A DNA stretch of 37,393 bases from JACJWR01 sp044326505. Its GTDB lineage: Bacteria > Actinomycetota > Actinomycetes > S36-B12 > UBA10799. Each line of letters starts with the position of its first letter. Position 1 is the first letter of the stretch. Positions 25,407 through 33,822 of this stretch are shown piece by piece. The translations under genes were made by a program, and so were the position numbers. The notes under the pieces were generated by a model. The model saw only the letters and a list, made by a program, of their open reading frames with translations, was not told the origin of the DNA and did no database searches. The stretch covers positions 1 to 37,393 of the forward strand of contig JBIRBF010000003.1 of assembly GCA_044326505.1 (NCBI GenBank), given 5' to 3'.

Positions 25407-25991
25407 CTAGAGGGCACCCTTCGTCGAGGGCACGCCCGTCACCCGGGGATCGAGCGCAATGGCCTGCCGCAGCGCGCGGGCAAGCGCCTTGAACTGCGCC
25501 TCCACGATGTGGTGGCCGTTGCGCCCGCCGAGCACCCGGATGTGCAGGCAGATCTGCGCCGACGCCACCAGCGACTCAAAGATGTGCCTGGTCAGAGTCG
25601 TGTCGTAGGAGCCGATCAGGGCCACCATCGCGGGCTCCTCGTGCACCAGGTACGGCCGCCCGGACAGATCCACAACCGCCCACGCGCAGGCCTCGTCCAG
25701 CGGCACCGCGGCGTCGCCGTAGCGGGTGATGCCGGTCTTGTCCCCCAGTGCCTCGCGCAGCGCCTGGCCGAGGGCCAAAGCGGTGTCCTCGACGGTGTGG
25801 TGGGCGTCGACCTCGAGGTCGCCCTCGGTGCGCACGTACAGGTCGATCCCGCCGTGCTTGCCAAGTTGGGCGAGCATGTGGTCGTAGAACGGGACCCCGG
25901 TCTGGATGTCGGCCTGACCGGTGCCGTCCAGGTTGACGTCTACGACGACTGCGCTCTCTTTGGTCGTGCGCTCGACCCGTGCGGTTCTCAT
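25407..25991 (-). CDS. hisB: Imidazoleglycerol-phosphate dehydratase (HisB)
   Basis: 194 aa, monofunctional dehydratase of histidine synthesis (no phosphatase domain). Duplicated metal-binding motifs are visible: DHMLAQLGKHG and DAHHTVEDTA in the first half, RHIFESL and NGHHIVEAQFKA in the second. The start is ATG at 25991, overlapping the hisC stop as ATGA; the longer frame upstream is hisC shadow. Length is typical. Confidence 0.96.
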   Translation of the reverse strand: MRTARVERTTKESAVVVDVNLDGTGQADIQTGVPFYDHMLAQLGKHGGIDLYVRTEGDLEVDAHHTVEDTALALGQALREALGDKTGITRYGDAAVPLDEACAWAVVDLSGRPYLVHEEPAMVALIGSYDTTLTRHIFESLVASAQICLHIRVLGGRNGHHIVEAQFKALARALRQAIALDPRVTGVPSTKGAL

Positions 25992-27100
25992 GCGAGGACC
26001 TCCTCTAGTGCCGTTCTGAAGGCATCGTTCTCGGCCGGGGTGCCGATACTGACACGCAGCCAGCCCGCTGGCCCCGTCTCTCGGATCAGGACGCCCCGGT
26101 CGAGCAGTCCCTGCCACACCTCGTGGCGATCGGCAAAGACTCCGAACAGGGCGAAGTTGGCGTCGGAATCGGCGACCATCAGGCCGCGGTCGCGCAGCCA
26201 GGCCACCATGGTGTCGCGCTCGATCCGCAGTACTTCCACGTCCGCCAGCAGGGCATCGCTGTGCACCAGAGCAGCTTGGGCGGTGGCCTGTGTGACTGAC
26301 GAGACGTGGTACGGCAGCCGAACGACCCGCAGGGCGTCGATCACTCGCGGATGCGCGGCGGCGTAGCCCACCCGGGCGCCGGCGAGGGCGAAGGCCTTGC
26401 TCATCGTCCGCGTGATGACCAGGTTGGGGTACTCGGACAGCAGCCGGAGGGCACCACCACCGCCATCGCGGGCGAACTCGGCGTAGGCCTCATCCACCAC
26501 CACGAGGCCCGGCGCGGCGGCCAGCAGGGCCTCGATCAGCGCCACCGACGCCGCCGTACCGGTGGGGTTGTTGGGTGACGCGAGCACGACCACGTCGGGA
26601 GCCGCAGCTGCCACGGCGGCGGCGGCGAACTCGGGCTCCAGGCCGAAGCCGGGTGCCTCGCCGCGGGCGACCTCCACCAGGCGGGTATGGGTGGCGCGGG
26701 CGTACTCCGGATACATCGAGTAGGTGGGCGGGAACGTCAGCATCACCCGGCCGGGGCCGCCGAACGCCTGCAGGATGTGCTGCATGACTTCGTTGGAGCC
26801 GTTGGCGACCCACACGTCGTCGGCACCGAGGTCGACTGCGGCCGCGCCGCCGGCCCGGCGGTTGAGGTAGCCCGCGAGCGCCGCCCGCAAGGCGCGCGCG
26901 TCGCGGTCTGGGTAGCGGTTGAGCTGCCCGGCGGCCGCCCGCACCCCCTCTGTGATCTGGGCCACCGCCTCCGGCGGGGGCGGGAACGGGTTCTCGTTGA
27001 CGTTGAGCGCCACGGGCACGTCGAGTTGCGGCGCACCGTACGGCTCAAGGTCTGCGAACTCCGCCCGCACCGGCGGGCGCCAGGCCTGGTCGATGCTCAC
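25988..27100 (-). CDS. hisC: Histidinol-phosphate aminotransferase (HisC)
   Basis: 370 aa, fold-type I PLP enzyme. It converts imidazole acetol phosphate and glutamate to histidinol phosphate. Motifs: NVNENPFPPP (33-42), the SPNNPTG loop (175-181), VVDEAYAEF (201-209) and PLP Lys235 in TRTMSKAFALAGARVGY. The start is GTG at 27100, overlapping the hisD stop as GTGA. The longer open frame includes hisD shadow. It is second gene in the his operon. Confidence 0.96.
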   Translation of the reverse strand: MSIDQAWRPPVRAEFADLEPYGAPQLDVPVALNVNENPFPPPPEAVAQITEGVRAAAGQLNRYPDRDARALRAALAGYLNRRAGGAAAVDLGADDVWVANGSNEVMQHILQAFGGPGRVMLTFPPTYSMYPEYARATHTRLVEVARGEAPGFGLEPEFAAAAVAAAAPDVVVLASPNNPTGTAASVALIEALLAAAPGLVVVDEAYAEFARDGGGGALRLLSEYPNLVITRTMSKAFALAGARVGYAAAHPRVIDALRVVRLPYHVSSVTQATAQAALVHSDALLADVEVLRIERDTMVAWLRDRGLMVADSDANFALFGVFADRHEVWQGLLDRGVLIRETGPAGWLRVSIGTPAENDAFRTALEEVLA

Positions 27101-28407
27101 CCGCGAGTCCGCACGGTGATGGCCGCACCGTGCGCAGGGAGGTCTTCCGCATCGGCCAGCGTGGTGACCGTGGGGCCGATGTCCACCAAGGCAGCGGCCG
27201 AGTACTCCACCACCTGCACGCCACGCAAGAAGGTCTGCACGCTCAGTCCGGCCGAGTGGCAGGCGCAACCGCCTGTGGGCAGCACGTGGTTGGAGCCAGC
27301 CGCGTAGTCCCCGAGCGAGACCGGAGTGAAGTTACCCACGAAGACAGCCCCGGCGTTGCGCACGGTCATAGCGCGTGCCCGGGCATCGCGGGTCTGGATC
27401 TCCAGGTGCTCAGCCGCGTAGGAATTGGCGATCGACATAGCGGTGTCGATGTCGTCGGTGAGCACGATGCAACTCTGCGCCCCGGCCAGTGCCTCGCGGA
27501 TGCGCGCGGAGTGCTTGGTGGCGGGCACCTGCTCGGTCAGAGCCGCCTGCACGGCACTGGCCAATTCGGCCGAATCCGTCACCAGCACCGACGCCGCAAT
27601 GACGTCGTGCTCGGCCTGGCTGATGAGGTCGGCGGCGACGTAGGCCGGGATCGCACTGTCGTCGGCGACGATCATGATCTCGGTCGGGCCGGCCTCGCTG
27701 TCGATACCGATGACGCCTCGCAGGGCGCGCTTGGCCGCGGTGACGTAGATGTTGCCCGGCCCGGTCACCATGGCCACCGGGCGGCACGGCCCGCCGACCT
27801 CCTCTGGCAGGTCGGCGCCGTAGGCGAACAAGGCAACCGCCTGTGCGCCGCCGGCGGCGTAAACCTCGTCGATGCCGAGCAGCCCGCACGCGGCCAGGAT
27901 CACAGGGTGCGGCCAGCCGCCGTTATCCGCCTGCGGCGGCGAGGCGACGGCGATGCTGCTCACCCCGGCGAGTTGAGCGGGCACGACGTTCATCACGACG
28001 CTGCTCGGGTACACCGCCCGACCGCCGGGCACGTACAGCCCCACGCGGTCCACCGGAACCCAGCGCTGGGTGACAGTGCCGCCGGGCACCACTTCGAAGC
28101 CCTCCGTGTCACGCTGCTGCATCGCGTGGGTACGACGGACCCGGTCGATGGCGGTGCGCAGGGCCTCCGCGACGTCGTCGGGCAGGTCGGCCAGTGCGGC
28201 GTCGATGACATCTGCGGGCACCCGCAGCAAAGGCGGGCGGATGCCGTCGAAGCGCATCCCGGCGTCGAGCACCGCCGCCGCCCCACGCTCGCGCACGTCG
28301 GCCAAAACCGGGGCCACGATCTGCTCGACGGCCTGCACGTCGAGGCCGGCGCGCTGCAGCCGGACATCCGCGGCATTCGGTTGGCCTCGCAGATCCTCGA
28401 CCCTCAT
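27097..28407 (-). CDS. hisD: Histidinol dehydrogenase (HisD)
   Basis: 436 aa zinc enzyme. It oxidises histidinol to histidine in two NAD-dependent steps. Motifs: VPGGRAVYPSSVVMN, the signature region GPTEIMIVADD with LISQAEHD (a Zn ligand segment), and GSNHVLPTGG near 380. The start is ATG at 28407. A GTG directly before it, in frame at 28410, is seven bases after a TAnnnT box and may be the true leaderless start. It is the first gene of the his operon. hisG and hisE are not in the window. Confidence 0.95.
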   Translation of the reverse strand: MRVEDLRGQPNAADVRLQRAGLDVQAVEQIVAPVLADVRERGAAAVLDAGMRFDGIRPPLLRVPADVIDAALADLPDDVAEALRTAIDRVRRTHAMQQRDTEGFEVVPGGTVTQRWVPVDRVGLYVPGGRAVYPSSVVMNVVPAQLAGVSSIAVASPPQADNGGWPHPVILAACGLLGIDEVYAAGGAQAVALFAYGADLPEEVGGPCRPVAMVTGPGNIYVTAAKRALRGVIGIDSEAGPTEIMIVADDSAIPAYVAADLISQAEHDVIAASVLVTDSAELASAVQAALTEQVPATKHSARIREALAGAQSCIVLTDDIDTAMSIANSYAAEHLEIQTRDARARAMTVRNAGAVFVGNFTPVSLGDYAAGSNHVLPTGGCACHSAGLSVQTFLRGVQVVEYSAAALVDIGPTVTTLADAEDLPAHGAAITVRTRG

Positions 28408-28410
28408 CAC

Positions 28411-28423
28411 GGGCCCAATCGTA
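28411..28423 (-). promoter_or_regulatory. Predicted promoter (-10 box) of the his operon
   Basis: TACGAT (28423-28418, minus strand) is seven bases before the in-frame GTG at 28410 and ten before the ATG at 28407. Transcription would start at or within three bases of the first codon, a leaderless or near-leaderless message. A partial -35 (CCGACC) lies 16 bases upstream. ybaK diverges here, with TAGGGT (28448-28453) as its own candidate -10. Confidence 0.4.
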
Positions 28424-28515
28424 CCGATCGGCCGCACGCGGTCGGGCTAGGGTGAGTTGGCGGCCGATAGACCCCCCACCGGGCGACCCCATCGGCGACA
28501 GCACGAGGAGGTGCG

Positions 28516-29004
28516 ATGGGACGGGCATCGGCCGGCACGCCCGCCACCAAGCTGCTGCAGCAGGCGGGCATCGACTACGAGGTGCACCGCTACCAAGTCG
28601 ATCCGCGCGCGGGCTCCTACGCCGAGGAGGCGGCCGCGGCCCTCGGGCTGGACGCGTCGCTGGTGTTCAAAACGTTGGTTGCCGAGGTGGACGGGTCGCC
28701 CGTCCTTGCACTCGTCCCCGGCGATGCCCAACTCGACCTCAAGGCGCTGGCTGCCGCACTCGGCGGCGCCAAAGCCCAGCTCGCCGAACAAGCCCACGCG
28801 CAGCGGATCACCGGCTACGTCGTCGGCGGCATCTCCGCCCTTGGCACCCGCCGGAACCTGCCGGTGGTGGCCGACGTTGCGCTCGCGGGTGTGCCCAAGG
28901 TCTATCTGTCCGCAGGCAAGCGGGGCCTGCAGGTGTCGCTGGCCACGGTCGATCTGCTCGCACTCACCCGAGCGGAAATCGCCGTCATCGCTCGCCGCCG
29001 GTGA
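28516..29004 (+). CDS. ybaK: YbaK-type Cys-tRNA(Pro)/aminoacyl-tRNA deacylase
   Basis: 162 aa, a YbaK/ProX-domain hydrolase that clears cysteine mischarged on tRNA-Pro. Conserved parts are VFKTLVAEVDG (Lys in FKTL is the key residue in the family), ALVPGDAQLDLK, YVVGGISALGTRR and VYLSAGKRGLQ. ATG at 28516 has a strong ribosome-binding site (GAGGAGG). It diverges from hisD. The last 20 bases overlap, antisense, the end of the downstream gene. Confidence 0.93.
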   Translation: MGRASAGTPATKLLQQAGIDYEVHRYQVDPRAGSYAEEAAAALGLDASLVFKTLVAEVDGSPVLALVPGDAQLDLKALAAALGGAKAQLAEQAHAQRITGYVVGGISALGTRRNLPVVADVALAGVPKVYLSAGKRGLQVSLATVDLLALTRAEIAVIARRR

Positions 29005-29581
29005 CCGCGCCAGCCTCGGACTCGTCGCCCTCGGATTCGTCCGGCTGGGCCTCCGGGTGCACCTCGTCCGATGGTTCGGCAACGCCGACGCCGGTAATCG
29101 CGAACACCGTCGCGACCAGGGTCGGCCACCACACGAGCATCGCCCAGCTGTTCATGGTCAGCCCGGCCCGGATCAGCACACCGTCGGCGAGGCCGTTGGC
29201 GGCAAGGTCCGTCGCTGTGATCATCTGGCCGACCAGCACCGCGATGAAGCCGGCGGCCACGCCGCCGAGGAGCAGCCCGATGAGGGACCCCATCGGCCGC
29301 CGGCGCACGCGCACAGCCCACCAGAGCGCCAGGAGTAACCCCGCACAGGCCAGCAGCGCCCCCAGAACGAGGTCGGCGACGAAGTAGTCCTCGGGCTGCG
29401 ACACCACCCGAACGAGCTCACCGCCGGACACGCGGTACTCGACCTGTGGGCCGAGCAGGGCCCACAACAGACCGACGACGAAACCCGCTGCCGCCGATAC
29501 GATGATCCATCCGCCGGCCGCACCCCACGACTCGCGGCGCTGACGATCGCGGACCTCGCCGGCGGAGCCCTCCTCGCTCAC
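28985..29581 (-). CDS. DUF2567-like membrane protein
   Basis: 198 aa. A basic N-terminus is followed by four membrane segments at about 24-43, 66-88, 94-117 and 138-165. The segment between the first two (EYRVSGGELVRVVSQPEDYFVADLVLG) resembles the DUF2567 family of actinomycetes; that assignment is tentative. The C-terminal tail is acidic (Glu, Asp, Ser). GTG at 29581 overlaps the dnaE stop as GTGA, so it is coupled to dnaE. Function unknown. Confidence 0.7.
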   Translation of the reverse strand: MSEEGSAGEVRDRQRRESWGAAGGWIIVSAAAGFVVGLLWALLGPQVEYRVSGGELVRVVSQPEDYFVADLVLGALLACAGLLLALWWAVRVRRRPMGSLIGLLLGGVAAGFIAVLVGQMITATDLAANGLADGVLIRAGLTMNSWAMLVWWPTLVATVFAITGVGVAEPSDEVHPEAQPDESEGDESEAGAVTGGER

Positions 29582-31116
29582 GCCGCGGCCACGCAGTCCG
29601 CGCCGAGCAGTGCTTTCAGATCGCCGTACAGGGCAGGCGTCGGACTCACCCGCAGGTGATCCGGTAGCTGCATCACGGTCGTGCGCGGGCCGTTCACCAA
29701 CTGCAGTTGCACCTCCGCGGTACCGGGGTGAGTGGCCAGGATCTGTTTGAGGCTCTCGATGGTCTCGGGTACGCAGCGGCGGGACTCGAGCCGCACGGCG
29801 ACCGAGGCATGCCTGCTGTCGCGCAGTTCGGGCACCTTGACCTCCATAGCGACGAACTTCACCGCATCCTCGTCGCGCCGGTCGAGCCGGCCCTTGACCA
29901 GCAGCACGGCATCCTCGACGCAGTCCGGGCCCACCAGCGCATAGGTCTGCGGGAACACCATCACGTCGATCGACGCGGCGAGGTCCTCCAGCGTGACGAT
30001 CGCCCAAGCGCTGCCCGCCTTCGTCACCTTGCGCTGCACGGCAGTCACCAGACCGCCGACGGTGAGCACGGCCCCGTCGGAGCGATCCTCGGCGTGCAGG
30101 GCGGAGATCGGGGCATCGACCTTTGCGGCCAAGATGTGCTCGATCCCGTTGAGCGGGTGGCCCGACACGTACAACCCGAGCATCTCGCGCTCGTAGGACA
30201 GCATCGTCCGCTTGTCCCACTCCCCTTCGGGCACCACGATCTCGCTGCCTGGCACGGCGCCCTCGCCGAAGCCCCCGAACAGGTCGAACTGACCCACGGC
30301 GCTCGCGCGCTTGACGTCCATCACCGATTCGGCCGCGTCGGCGTGGATGGCCACGAGTCCCTTGCGCGCGTGACCCAGCGAGTCGAAGGCGCCGGCCTTG
30401 GCCAGCGACTCGAGCACCCGCTTGTTGCATGCCGAGATATCCACCTTGTCCAGGAAGTCCGGGAACGACGTGTAGGCCCCTGACTCGGCACGGGCCCGGA
30501 CGATCCCGTCCACCACGTTCGCGCCGACGTTGCGCACCGCGGTGAGGCCGAAGCGGATGTCCTCGCCGATCGGCGTGAAGTTGGCGTCGGAGCCGTTCAC
30601 GTCCGGCGGCAGCACCTTGATGCCCATCTTGCGGCACTCGTTGAGGTAGATCGCGGACTTGTCCTTGTCGTCCCTGGTGCTGGTGAGCAGGGCGGCCATG
30701 TACTCCGCCGGGAAGTTGGCCTTGAGGTAGGCCGTCCAGTACGACACCAGGCCGTAGCCGGCCGTGTGCGCCTTGTTGAAGGCGTAGTCGGAGAACGGGA
30801 CCAGGATCTCCCACAGCGTCTTGATCGCTTCCTCGCTGTAGCCGTTGGCGACCATCCCGTCGTGGAACGGGACGAACTCGGCGTCGAGGATCTCCTTCTT
30901 CTTCTTGCCCATCGCGCGGCGCAGCAGGTCGGCCGCACCCAGCGAGTAGCCCGCGAGCTGCTGGGCGATGGCCATGACCTGCTCCTGATAGACGATCAGG
31001 CCGTAGGTGTCGCCCAGGATGTCTTGCAGCGGCTCGGCGAGCTCGGGATGGATCGGGACCACGGGCTTGCGGTTGTTCTTGCGATCGGCGTAGTCGTTGT
31101 GCGCGTTCGCACCCAT
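29578..31116 (-). CDS. dnaE: DnaE1, C-terminal part after the in-frame amber
   Basis: 512 aa from the first ATG after the stop; the homologous frame actually resumes at 31155. It begins at GPMGANAHNDYADRK and holds the rest of the fingers domain, the helix-hairpin-helix region, the clamp-binding motif QFDLF (276-280 here, about 944-948 of the whole protein), the OB fold (VTVGGLVTAVQRK) and the C-terminal tau-binding region. No ribosome-binding site precedes the ATG at 31116. Separate translation is doubtful; the segment alone has none of the catalytic aspartates. Together with 31156-33120 it restores a normal DnaE1 of 1180 residues. Confidence 0.9.
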   Translation of the reverse strand: MGANAHNDYADRKNNRKPVVPIHPELAEPLQDILGDTYGLIVYQEQVMAIAQQLAGYSLGAADLLRRAMGKKKKEILDAEFVPFHDGMVANGYSEEAIKTLWEILVPFSDYAFNKAHTAGYGLVSYWTAYLKANFPAEYMAALLTSTRDDKDKSAIYLNECRKMGIKVLPPDVNGSDANFTPIGEDIRFGLTAVRNVGANVVDGIVRARAESGAYTSFPDFLDKVDISACNKRVLESLAKAGAFDSLGHARKGLVAIHADAAESVMDVKRASAVGQFDLFGGFGEGAVPGSEIVVPEGEWDKRTMLSYEREMLGLYVSGHPLNGIEHILAAKVDAPISALHAEDRSDGAVLTVGGLVTAVQRKVTKAGSAWAIVTLEDLAASIDVMVFPQTYALVGPDCVEDAVLLVKGRLDRRDEDAVKFVAMEVKVPELRDSRHASVAVRLESRRCVPETIESLKQILATHPGTAEVQLQLVNGPRTTVMQLPDHLRVSPTPALYGDLKALLGADCVAAA

Positions 31117-31155
31117 CGGACCCGGCCGATAGAGGGCCAGAACGGCGGAGATGTC

Positions 31156-31158
31156 CTA
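31156..31158 (-). other. dnaE: In-frame TAG interrupting dnaE (29578-33120)
   Basis: The codon after MQPDNF is TAG; the frame then continues DISAVLALYRPGPMG without any shift. DnaE1 proteins have Glu here (FEDI). A single plus-strand change, C to A at 31158, turns GAG into TAG. Homology is continuous on both sides, and the total of 1181 codons matches a complete gene. DnaE1 is essential, so an error in the sequence or a minority variant is the simplest reading. Read-through by a suppressor tRNA would be the interesting one. Confidence 0.95.
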
Positions 31159-33120
31159 GAAGTTGTCCGGCTGCATCGAGCGCAGCAGCGCCCGCATGGG
31201 TCCGCCGTCGAGCTGGAAGACCCCGAGCGTGTCGCCCCGGGCGAGCAGGTCGTAGGCCGGCCGATCGTCCAGCTCCAGACCCTCGAGGTCCACCTCAATG
31301 CCTCGGTTGGCCGCGATGTTGAGCAGGCAGTCGTCGATCACCGTGAGGTTGCGCAGCCCCAGGAAGTCCATCTTCAGCAGCCCGAGGCTCTCGCAGGCAC
31401 CCATGTCGAACTGGGTGATGACCGCGCCGTCCTGCTCGCGCCGCCACACCGGAATGACGTCGGTGAGCGGCTCCTTGCACAGGATCACGCCTGCGGCGTG
31501 CACACCGGGCTGGCGCTTGAGGCCCTCCAGGCCGCGAGCCGTGTCGACCACGCGGCGCACCTCGGCCTGAGCCTCGTACAGCGCGCGGAACTCGCTGGCC
31601 TCGGCATAGCGCGGGTGGGCCTTGTCGAAGATTCCGGCGAGCGGGATGTCCTTGCCCATGACGGCCGGCGGCATTGCCTTGGTGATCTGGTCAGTGAGCG
31701 AGTACGGCAGGCCGAGCGCCCGGCCGCTGTCTTTGATCGCCGCCTTGGCCTTGATGGACCCGTACGTGATGATCTGCGCGACCCGGTCCTCGCCGTACTT
31801 CTCAGTCGCGTAGCGGATCATGTCCGAGCGCCGGCGCTCGTCGAAGTCCATGTCGATATCGGGCATGGACACGCGCTCCGGGTTGAGGAAGCGCTCGAAC
31901 AGCAGGCCGTGCTTGATGGGGTCGAGCTCGGTGATGCCCAGGGCGTAGGCGATGAGCGCGCCCGCCGCCGAGCCGCGGCCCGGGCCCACGCGGATCCCGT
32001 TCTGCTTGGCATAGCGCACCAGGTCGGCGGTCACCAGGAAGTAGCCCGGGAAGCCCATCTGGCAGATGACGCCGACCTCGTAGGCGGCTTGCGTGCGGTG
32101 CCCCTCTGGGACCTCACCCGGGGCGAATCGCGCCGCCAGGCCGCGCTCAACCTCCTTGACCAGCCAGGACTCCTCGCTCTCGCCGGGCGGCACCGGGAAC
32201 GCCGGCATGAGGCTGGCCTTCTCGTTGAACTGCACGTCGCAACGCTCGGCGATGAGCAGCGTGTTGTCACAGGCCTCGGGGAAGTCGCGCCAGGTCTCGC
32301 GCATCTGCTCGGCGGACTTGACGTAGAAGTCCCGGCCGGTGAATCGGAAGCGCTTGGGATCGTCCATGGTCGTGCGGGTGCCGATGCACAGTAGAACGTC
32401 GTGCACGTCGGCATCGTCCGCGTGGACGTAGTGCAGGTCGTTCGTGGCGAGCAGCGGCAGCTTGAGGTCCTTGGCGATCCTGAGCAGCTCGGCGCGATGT
32501 CGGCGCTCGATGTCGATGCCGTGGTCCATGAGCTCGACGAAGAAGTTGCCCTCGCCGAAGATGTCGCGGAAGTCGGCGGCCGCCGCGAGCGCACGGTCGA
32601 ACTCGCCGGCCTGGAGCCATCGGTTGACCTCGCCGGATGGGCAGCCGGTGGTGGCGATGAGCCCCTTGCCGTAGCGCTCGAGCAGCTCGCGGTCGAACCG
32701 CGGCTTGCGGTAGTAGCCCTCCAGCGAGGCGAAACTCGACAGCCGGAAGAGGTTGTGCATCCCCTCGGTCGTCTCGGCCAGCAGGGTCATGTGGGTGTAG
32801 GCCTGCTTGCCCTTGGCGGGCGCGACCTCGCCGTCCTCGCTGGCGCCTTCGTCGTACCCGCCGCCGAAGTCGAACGGCGCCTTCGTCGCGCGGCCCTGGG
32901 GCGCGTAATAGCCCTCCATGCCGATGATCGGCTTGATGCCGGCCGCCTTGCCGCGCTTCCAGAAGTCGTAGGCGCCGTAGAGGTTGCCGTGGTCGGTCAT
33001 CGCCATTGCCGGCATCCCGAGCCGGGCTGCTTCGTCGAACAGGTCGCCCAGGCGCGCCGCGCCGTCGAGCATGGAGTACTCGGTGTGCACGTGCAGGTGG
33101 ACGAAGTCCCCGGTGCTCAT
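31156..33120 (-). CDS. dnaE: DNA polymerase III alpha subunit DnaE1, N-terminal part
   Basis: 654 aa up to the amber codon. The PHP domain (1-280) keeps all nine metal ligands expected for an active 3'-5' proofreading site: His10, His12, Asp19, His44, Glu69, His110, Cys160, Asp228 and His230. The palm carries GPGRGSAAG (379-387), the catalytic Asp421 and Asp423 (PDIDMDFDERR) and Asp585 (LKMDFLGLR). The product would stop inside the fingers, just before the conserved LYRPGP. It lacks the clamp-binding motif, so it could not replicate processively. ATG at 33120 follows GGGGCAG. Length and motifs match actinomycete DnaE1. Confidence 0.94.
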   Translation of the reverse strand: MSTGDFVHLHVHTEYSMLDGAARLGDLFDEAARLGMPAMAMTDHGNLYGAYDFWKRGKAAGIKPIIGMEGYYAPQGRATKAPFDFGGGYDEGASEDGEVAPAKGKQAYTHMTLLAETTEGMHNLFRLSSFASLEGYYRKPRFDRELLERYGKGLIATTGCPSGEVNRWLQAGEFDRALAAAADFRDIFGEGNFFVELMDHGIDIERRHRAELLRIAKDLKLPLLATNDLHYVHADDADVHDVLLCIGTRTTMDDPKRFRFTGRDFYVKSAEQMRETWRDFPEACDNTLLIAERCDVQFNEKASLMPAFPVPPGESEESWLVKEVERGLAARFAPGEVPEGHRTQAAYEVGVICQMGFPGYFLVTADLVRYAKQNGIRVGPGRGSAAGALIAYALGITELDPIKHGLLFERFLNPERVSMPDIDMDFDERRRSDMIRYATEKYGEDRVAQIITYGSIKAKAAIKDSGRALGLPYSLTDQITKAMPPAVMGKDIPLAGIFDKAHPRYAEASEFRALYEAQAEVRRVVDTARGLEGLKRQPGVHAAGVILCKEPLTDVIPVWRREQDGAVITQFDMGACESLGLLKMDFLGLRNLTVIDDCLLNIAANRGIEVDLEGLELDDRPAYDLLARGDTLGVFQLDGGPMRALLRSMQPDNF

Positions 33121-33256
33121 GCGGCTGCCCCTGCCACGAGCTGTTCGGCCGTGGATTCGCCACCTATGCGGCGCATTGCGTCATGCACTGCCAACCCCTT
33201 TCCGGCCGAGCCCTTGCAAGGCTACCTGCGGCACCCGACACCCGATCACAGCCGAT

Positions 33257-33274
33257 GGTCAGTGTTCGCTGACC
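33257..33274. repeat. Inverted repeat in the dnaE / CoA-binding gene divergent region
   Basis: GGTCAG (33257-33262) and CTGACC (33269-33274) flank TGTTCG. The repeat is near the centre of the 239-base gap 33121-33359 between two divergent genes. On the minus strand a TAGCCT box, a weak -10 candidate for dnaE, lies some 40 bases closer to dnaE. It could be an operator or a small hairpin. It is not a LexA box (no CGAAC-N4-GTTCG). Otherwise the gap shows nothing distinct. Confidence 0.4.
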
Positions 33275-33359
33275 GCTCAGCCGCCGACACCGCGCTCGCT
33301 GCCGCCAACTGCCCGCCGTTCCCTTGTGGGCGCGCCGCCACGATGCGAAGGTACGTTCC

Positions 33360-33797
33360 ATGGCTGCATTCCAGGGTGCCGACTACGCCGACCCCGCAGT
33401 GATCGCGCGCGTGCTCCGACGTTCCGAGCTTTGGTTCGTCGTCGGATTGAGCAATAACACCGCTCGGGCCGCGTACGGCGTGGCGGAGGTTCTGCGCGAA
33501 CACGATAAGGCGGTCGTCCCGATCCACCCCGACGCCCCCATCGTGGCCGGAGTGCAGGGATTCGCGACCATAGCCCAGGCGGCGGACCTGTTCGGAGCGC
33601 CGGACGTGGTGGACGTCTTCGTCAACTCCGACCTGGCAGGTCCGATCGTGGATGACGCCATTGCCGCCGGCGCCGAGGCCGTCTGGCTGCAACTCAAGGT
33701 GATCGACGAGGCTGCGGCCGCCCGCGCGCAGGCAGCCGGGCTCGACGTCGTGATGGACCGCTGCCCGGCGATCGAGCTGCCACGGCTGCGGGGCTGA
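33360..33797 (+). CDS. CoA-binding domain protein (YccU/COG1832 type)
   Basis: 145 aa, a single Rossmann-fold CoA-binding domain. Visible are VVGLSNNTARAAYGVAEVL (dinucleotide-type loop), VVPIHPDAP, DVVDVFVNSD and AVWLQLKVID (where enzymes of this fold have WxQxG), ending with VVMDRCPAIELPRL, all typical of the family. The role in bacteria is unclear; it may bind CoA or acyl-CoA as a regulator. ATG at 33360 has GAAGG nine bases upstream. It converges on the 2TM gene. Confidence 0.88.
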   Translation: MAAFQGADYADPAVIARVLRRSELWFVVGLSNNTARAAYGVAEVLREHDKAVVPIHPDAPIVAGVQGFATIAQAADLFGAPDVVDVFVNSDLAGPIVDDAIAAGAEAVWLQLKVIDEAAAARAQAAGLDVVMDRCPAIELPRLRG

Positions 33798-33808
33798 ACA
33801 GCAGGCCT

Positions 33809-33822
33809 CGGGCTACGGCCCG
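33809..33822. terminator. Possible bidirectional terminator hairpin
   Basis: CGGGC (33809-33813), TACG, GCCCG (33818-33822): a perfect five-pair stem with a four-base loop, spanning the stop codon of the 2TM gene and 11 bases after the stop of the CoA-binding gene. The two genes converge here with 15 bases between. No U-tract on either side. Confidence 0.35.

Noticed and set aside
31114..31160. Split intein or programmed frameshift in dnaE
   Set aside because: There are no intein residues on either side of the break and the reading frame does not change; only one codon is TAG.
33257..33274. LexA/SOS box upstream of dnaE
   Set aside because: The repeat lacks the CGAAC-N4-GTTCG half-site spacing of actinobacterial LexA sites.
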